Source: Nocardia carnea
GTDB lineage: Bacteria; Actinomycetota; Actinomycetes; Mycobacteriales; Mycobacteriaceae
Reading direction: 5' to 3'
NCBI RefSeq assembly: GCF_029868855.1
Contig: NZ_JARWOV010000102.1
Coordinates: 1 to 46,671 of the forward strand
DNA: 46,671 bases
The position numbers and the translations under genes are program-made. Below the pieces are notes generated by a model that saw only the letters and a program-made list of their open reading frames with translations, was not told where the DNA came from and searched no databases. Below, one piece after another: positions 43,830-46,671 of this stretch. Position 1 is the first letter of the stretch, and each line of letters begins with the position of its first letter.

Positions 43830-44594
43830 ATGCGCGGTGATGGAGACGGGTGGGCTGTGAGCCCCGGTGGGATACGGCACTGGGGGAAATTCGGTGCGGC
43901 CGGGCTGCTGCTGCGCGCCCCGATCGGTGCAGGTGGCGTCGCGGTATTGCTGCAGCACCGGGCGCCCTGGAGTCATCAGGGCGGTACCTGGGCGTTGCCC
44001 GGTGGAGCCCGGGACAGCGACGAGACCGCGGTGCACGCCGCGGTACGCGAGGCCGACGAGGAGGCCGGGATCAAGGCGGCCGATATCCAGGTGCGCGCCG
44101 AACGGGTCACGGCCGTCGCACCCAGTGGCTGGACCTACACCACCGTGATCGCCGACGCCGGTAAACCGTTGCCCGTCGAGCCCAATATGGAAAGCGTCGA
44201 ACTGGCCTGGGTCCCGGAACACGAGGTGGACCAGCGGCCGCTGCACGCGGCGTTCGCCGCGGCCTGGCCGGAACTGCGGGTGACGCTTGCGCGAATGGAT
44301 ACCAGTGAATGCCCGCGGGACGATATCGCCGAACTGGCCGCGACCCTGCCGCGCACGATCGATCTGGGTGTGGAGTTCGTCTGGTTGCACGCCGACCCCG
44401 AAGGGCCCGGGGAGCGTGCCGTCCTGCTGGATCCGCCGTACCCGGCCGAGGGGACCGATGAGGGCGAGTCGGCGGAGGCGGCGGCAGCGGCAGCGGCAGC
44501 CGGTGACCCCGCCGCGGAGCTGGGTACGGCCGTCTCGGCGGAGGCCAGGGTGCTGGGTATTCCGCGGGACCGGGTACTCGGCCCGGAGGCCTGA
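43830..44594 (+). CDS. Nudix hydrolase, MutT3-like
   Basis: 254 residues. The Nudix box is complete (Gly59, Glu65, Arg73, Glu74, Glu77, Glu78, Gly80 in GGARDSDETAVHAAVREADEEAGI), with an N-terminal RGDGDGWAV...GKFGAAGLLL stretch also found in mycobacterial MutT3. It should hydrolyse nucleoside diphosphate derivatives, for example oxidised nucleotides. The position next to glnX matches Rv0413. The ~100 residues after the Nudix domain are an extension with HADPEGPGERAVLLDPP and an Ala-rich tail, not seen in short MutT proteins; its role is unknown. It overlaps the next gene by one base. Confidence 0.85.
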   Translation: MRGDGDGWAVSPGGIRHWGKFGAAGLLLRAPIGAGGVAVLLQHRAPWSHQGGTWALPGGARDSDETAVHAAVREADEEAGIKAADIQVRAERVTAVAPSGWTYTTVIADAGKPLPVEPNMESVELAWVPEHEVDQRPLHAAFAAAWPELRVTLARMDTSECPRDDIAELAATLPRTIDLGVEFVWLHADPEGPGERAVLLDPPYPAEGTDEGESAEAAAAAAAAGDPAAELGTAVSAEARVLGIPRDRVLGPEA

Positions 44595-45364
44595 TGGATG
44601 CCGCGGGCGAGAACCGGCCGGGCGGCACCGCGGGGGCGGGCGGTTCGGGCGGGAGCCGGCCCTTCGTACTGCTGTCGGTCGCGATGAGTGTCGACGGATA
44701 TATCGACGACACCACCGACGAGCGGCTGCTGTTGTCGAACGAGGCCGATTTCGACCGGGTGGACGAGCTGCGGGCCTGGTCGGACGCCGTTCTGGTGGGC
44801 GCCGAAACCGTGCGGCGCGACAACCCGCGGTTGATCGTGAAGGACGAGAGTCGCCGCCGGGCGCGCGCCGCCGCCGGGAAACCCGAGTACCCCCGCAAGG
44901 TTACGGTGACCGCCGCCGGGGATCTGGATCCGGCCGCCCGATTCTGGCATCACGGTACGGCCGAACACCCACCGCTGGTCTACACCACCGGGTCGGGAGC
45001 CCAGCGGCTGGCCGAACGACTGACCGCGCCCGCGGAAGTCGTCGCGCTGGGCGCCGAGCTCGAATTCGGAGCCGTGCTCGACGACCTCGCTGCTCGCGGG
45101 ATCGCGCGGTTGATGGTCGAGGGCGGTGGCCGGATCCACACCGCCTTCCTGGCCGGCGGTCTGGCCGATGAACTCCATCTCGCCATCGGTCCCACCCTGG
45201 TAGGCGACCCGCTGGCGCCGCGTTTCCTGCATTCCGCCAGGTTCCCGGGCGGCTCCACCCACCGTATGTCGTTGCTCGGGGTGTCGCAGCTGGGGGATGT
45301 GGCAGTGTTGCGTTATCGACCCCAGGAGGCCCGATGCCCGAACCCGACCACCGCGACTGGATGA
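44594..45364 (+). CDS. RibD C-terminal-type reductase
   Basis: 256 residues of the RibD_C/dihydrofolate-reductase-like family. FVLLSVAMSVDGYIDD opens the fold; WSDAVLVGAETVRRDNPRL is the family NADPH motif region; IARLMVEGGGRIHTAFL follows. It would reduce a pyrimidine or pteridine-type substrate, such as 5-amino-6-(5-phosphoribosylamino)uracil in riboflavin synthesis. The first ~20 residues are Gly-rich and disordered. It is coupled to the Nudix gene (TGATG) and overlaps the deaminase gene by 31 bases, so the three are one operon. Confidence 0.87.
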   Translation: MDAAGENRPGGTAGAGGSGGSRPFVLLSVAMSVDGYIDDTTDERLLLSNEADFDRVDELRAWSDAVLVGAETVRRDNPRLIVKDESRRRARAAAGKPEYPRKVTVTAAGDLDPAARFWHHGTAEHPPLVYTTGSGAQRLAERLTAPAEVVALGAELEFGAVLDDLAARGIARLMVEGGGRIHTAFLAGGLADELHLAIGPTLVGDPLAPRFLHSARFPGGSTHRMSLLGVSQLGDVAVLRYRPQEARCPNPTTATG

Positions 45365-45786
45365 ACCGGGCGATCGAGCTGGCGCGGCGCAGCCCGCCGG
45401 TTCCGGGCGCGTTCTCGGTGGGCGCGGTGATCGTCGCCGACGGAATAGAGCTCGCCACCGGTTTCTCCCGGGAAGCCGACCCCAAGAACCACGCCGAGGA
45501 AGCCGCGCTGGCGAAACTCGATGCGGGGGATCCGCGGCTACGCCACGCCACCTTGTACAGCACTCTGGAGCCGTGTTCGGAGCGGGCCACCAAGACCAGG
45601 TTGCCGTGTACCGACCGCGTGCTGGCAGCCGGTATCCCGGCCGTGGTGATCGCCTGGCGCGAACCGGCGACCTTCGTCGCGAACTGTGTGGGCGTGGAGA
45701 AACTGCGGCTGCACGGGGTGCGGGTGCTGGAACTCCCGGAGCTGGCCGAGGCCGCGATGTCGATGAACCGGCACCTGGAGTTGTGA
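45334..45786 (+). CDS. RibD-type deaminase domain as a separate protein
   Basis: 150 residues of the cytidine-deaminase-like fold. The zinc site is His53-Ala-Glu55 (NHAEEAAL) with Cys81 in LEPCSERATK and Cys92 in RLPCTDRVL; the gap between the cysteines is slightly longer than in classic RibD. Together with the upstream reductase it rebuilds bifunctional RibD as two proteins in reverse order. It may deaminate the pyrimidine intermediate of riboflavin or of another pathway. The start ATG at 45334 lies inside the reductase gene. A terminator follows at 45949. Confidence 0.82.
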   Translation: MPEPDHRDWMNRAIELARRSPPVPGAFSVGAVIVADGIELATGFSREADPKNHAEEAALAKLDAGDPRLRHATLYSTLEPCSERATKTRLPCTDRVLAAGIPAVVIAWREPATFVANCVGVEKLRLHGVRVLELPELAEAAMSMNRHLEL

Positions 45787-45948
45787 ACTATGCCGGGTAG
45801 CACGCATCACATCCGGCGTAGGAAATAGCTCGCCGGGTGCCCGGGTTGAATACCGATGTCGGCGTTCGGACAGCCCCGGGCCGCACCCCATTCGTCGCTA
45901 CGAGCGACCACTCGCCGAGAGGCGCTTGTTGGACGTCGACCTCGAACG

Positions 45949-45980
45949 ACGCCGCCGGGACCACCACCCGGCGGCGTTTC
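45949..45980. terminator. Bidirectional intrinsic terminator
   Basis: ACGCCGCCGGG (45949-45959) pairs with CCCGGCGGCGT (45967-45977) around a 7-base loop and is followed by TTTCT, a short U-tract for rightward transcription. It lies between the convergent deaminase and dnaE genes. Confidence 0.75.
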
Positions 45981-45995
45981 TGTATCCGCTCCCCA

Positions 45996-46671
45996 TCACC
46001 GCAGGCAGGTGGACCCGAACAGCGCTTTCAGTTCGCCCATCAGCGCGGGTGAGGGGGCGATCCGGAACTGGGGATCCAGCGCCAGCAGCCGGGGACCCCG
46101 GGCGCCGATCAGGTTGATCCGGAGCTCGGTGGCGCCGGGGTGACGCTGCAACGTTTCCCGCAGCGCCCGCACCGACCGCGGTGTGCAGGCGGTGGAGGCC
46201 AGGAAGAGCGTCACCGGCCGACCGGACCCGTCGGCGGTCAGCTCCGGATCGCGCACCCGGTCGCCGAGCAGCGACTGACGGCCCTCGCGGATGCTGACCT
46301 GTGCACCGACTGCGACGACGGCGTCCTCGACGAGGAGAGCGGCGGCGCCGGCGTAGGCGGCCGGAAAGAACAGGATCTCGATCCCGGCCTCCAGATCCTC
46401 GAGGCGCACGATCGCCCAGGCTTCGCCTTTCTTGGTGACACGGCGGTCGACGGCGGCGATGATGCCGGCCACCGTGACCTTGCGCCCGTGTGAAATCCGG
46501 CCCTCGGTCAGCGCACTGATCGGGGTATCGCCGACCGTGGCGAGCGCGGTCGCGATCTCGTCGAGGGGGTGGCCGGATACATAGAGTCCGAGCATTTCGC
46601 GTTCGTAGCCCAGCCGCTCCCGGGTCTGCCATTCCTGATCGGGCACTGGGATATCGAAAACGCCGGTGTCG
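45996..46671 (-). CDS. dnaE1: DNA polymerase III alpha subunit, C-terminal part (runs off the window)
   Basis: Only the C-terminal ~225 residues are present; the frame is open to the right window edge. The piece QEWQTRERLGYEREMLGLYVSGHPLDE marks the end of the polymerase/helix-hairpin-helix part. VTVAGIIAAVDRRVTKKGEAWAIVRLEDLEAGIEILFFP is the OB-fold (tRNA_anti) domain, and the tail domain ends at FGSTCLR. This is the replicative chain-elongating enzyme. The typical actinobacterial DnaE1 is about 1180 residues, so most of the gene lies outside. Its 3' end converges on the deaminase gene across a terminator. Confidence 0.92.
   Translation of the reverse strand, partial: DTGVFDIPVPDQEWQTRERLGYEREMLGLYVSGHPLDEIATALATVGDTPISALTEGRISHGRKVTVAGIIAAVDRRVTKKGEAWAIVRLEDLEAGIEILFFPAAYAGAAALLVEDAVVAVGAQVSIREGRQSLLGDRVRDPELTADGSGRPVTLFLASTACTPRSVRALRETLQRHPGATELRINLIGARGPRLLALDPQFRIAPSPALMGELKALFGSTCLR

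Overview
This is a high-GC actinobacterial chromosome segment. It most likely comes from Nocardia or a close relative in the Mycobacteriales. The evidence is F420-dependent glucose-6-phosphate dehydrogenase, the pknG-glnH-glnX block next to a MutT3-like Nudix gene (the order known around Rv0410c-Rv0413 in Mycobacterium tuberculosis), pta-ackA close by, FprA, an actinobacterial SAM-IV riboswitch, and many GTG/TTG starts. No rRNA, tRNA, CRISPR array, insertion sequence or prophage was seen. Gene functions are read from motifs and remembered family features, not from database searches.

Layout. 1-2.6 kb: accessory-looking left edge with an ADP-ribosyltransferase-fold toxin-like gene, a small partner gene, a small lipoprotein and several perfect hairpins. 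2.4-11.0 kb: MocR regulator, pta-ackA, an alpha/beta hydrolase plus AraC regulator, and fgd; the hydrolase and AraC genes separate fgd from pta. 11.2-15.7 kb: HAD phosphatase, DadA-like oxidase, and a rhodanese-metZ operon behind a SAM-IV riboswitch. 15.9-19.9 kb: fprA with an IdeR-like iron box, an amidohydrolase, a DUF456 protein and a MOSC protein. 19.9-29.1 kb: a string of small regulator-plus-enzyme pairs (TetR/quinone reductase with a decayed MFS gene behind it, PadR/peptide deformylase, TetR/hydrolase, an ABC exporter operon closed by an XRE regulator, MerR/quinone reductase). 29.4-31.2 kb: DNA alkyltransferase and an alpha-methylacyl-CoA racemase-type enzyme. 31.2-35.5 kb: vanR-vanABK-like aromatic O-demethylation cluster. 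35.6-38.8 kb: SRPBCC protein, membrane protein, frameshifted quinone-reductase-like gene and TetR. 38.8-46.7 kb: core genes pknG, glnH, glnX, mutT3-like, a RibD-like reductase and deaminase as separate genes, and the C-terminal end of dnaE.

How genes work together. GlnH and GlnX should sense amino acids and signal to PknG. Pta and AckA interconvert acetyl-CoA and acetate. VanA, VanB and VanK should import and demethylate a methoxylated aromatic acid under PadR control. The rhodanese-metZ pair is under S-adenosylmethionine control. Many of the divergent regulator pairs have visible palindromes or repeats between the genes.

Most unusual items: the toxin-like ADP-ribosyltransferase with its unrecognised partner; the 40-bp-spaced operator duplication at the van cluster; the twin TetR palindromes at 20.9 kb beside a double-frameshifted MFS remnant; an apparent one-base deletion in the 37-kb oxidoreductase; an iron box in front of fprA; and the ABC exporter/XRE operon. 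No wholly new multi-gene system could be proven from this window alone.
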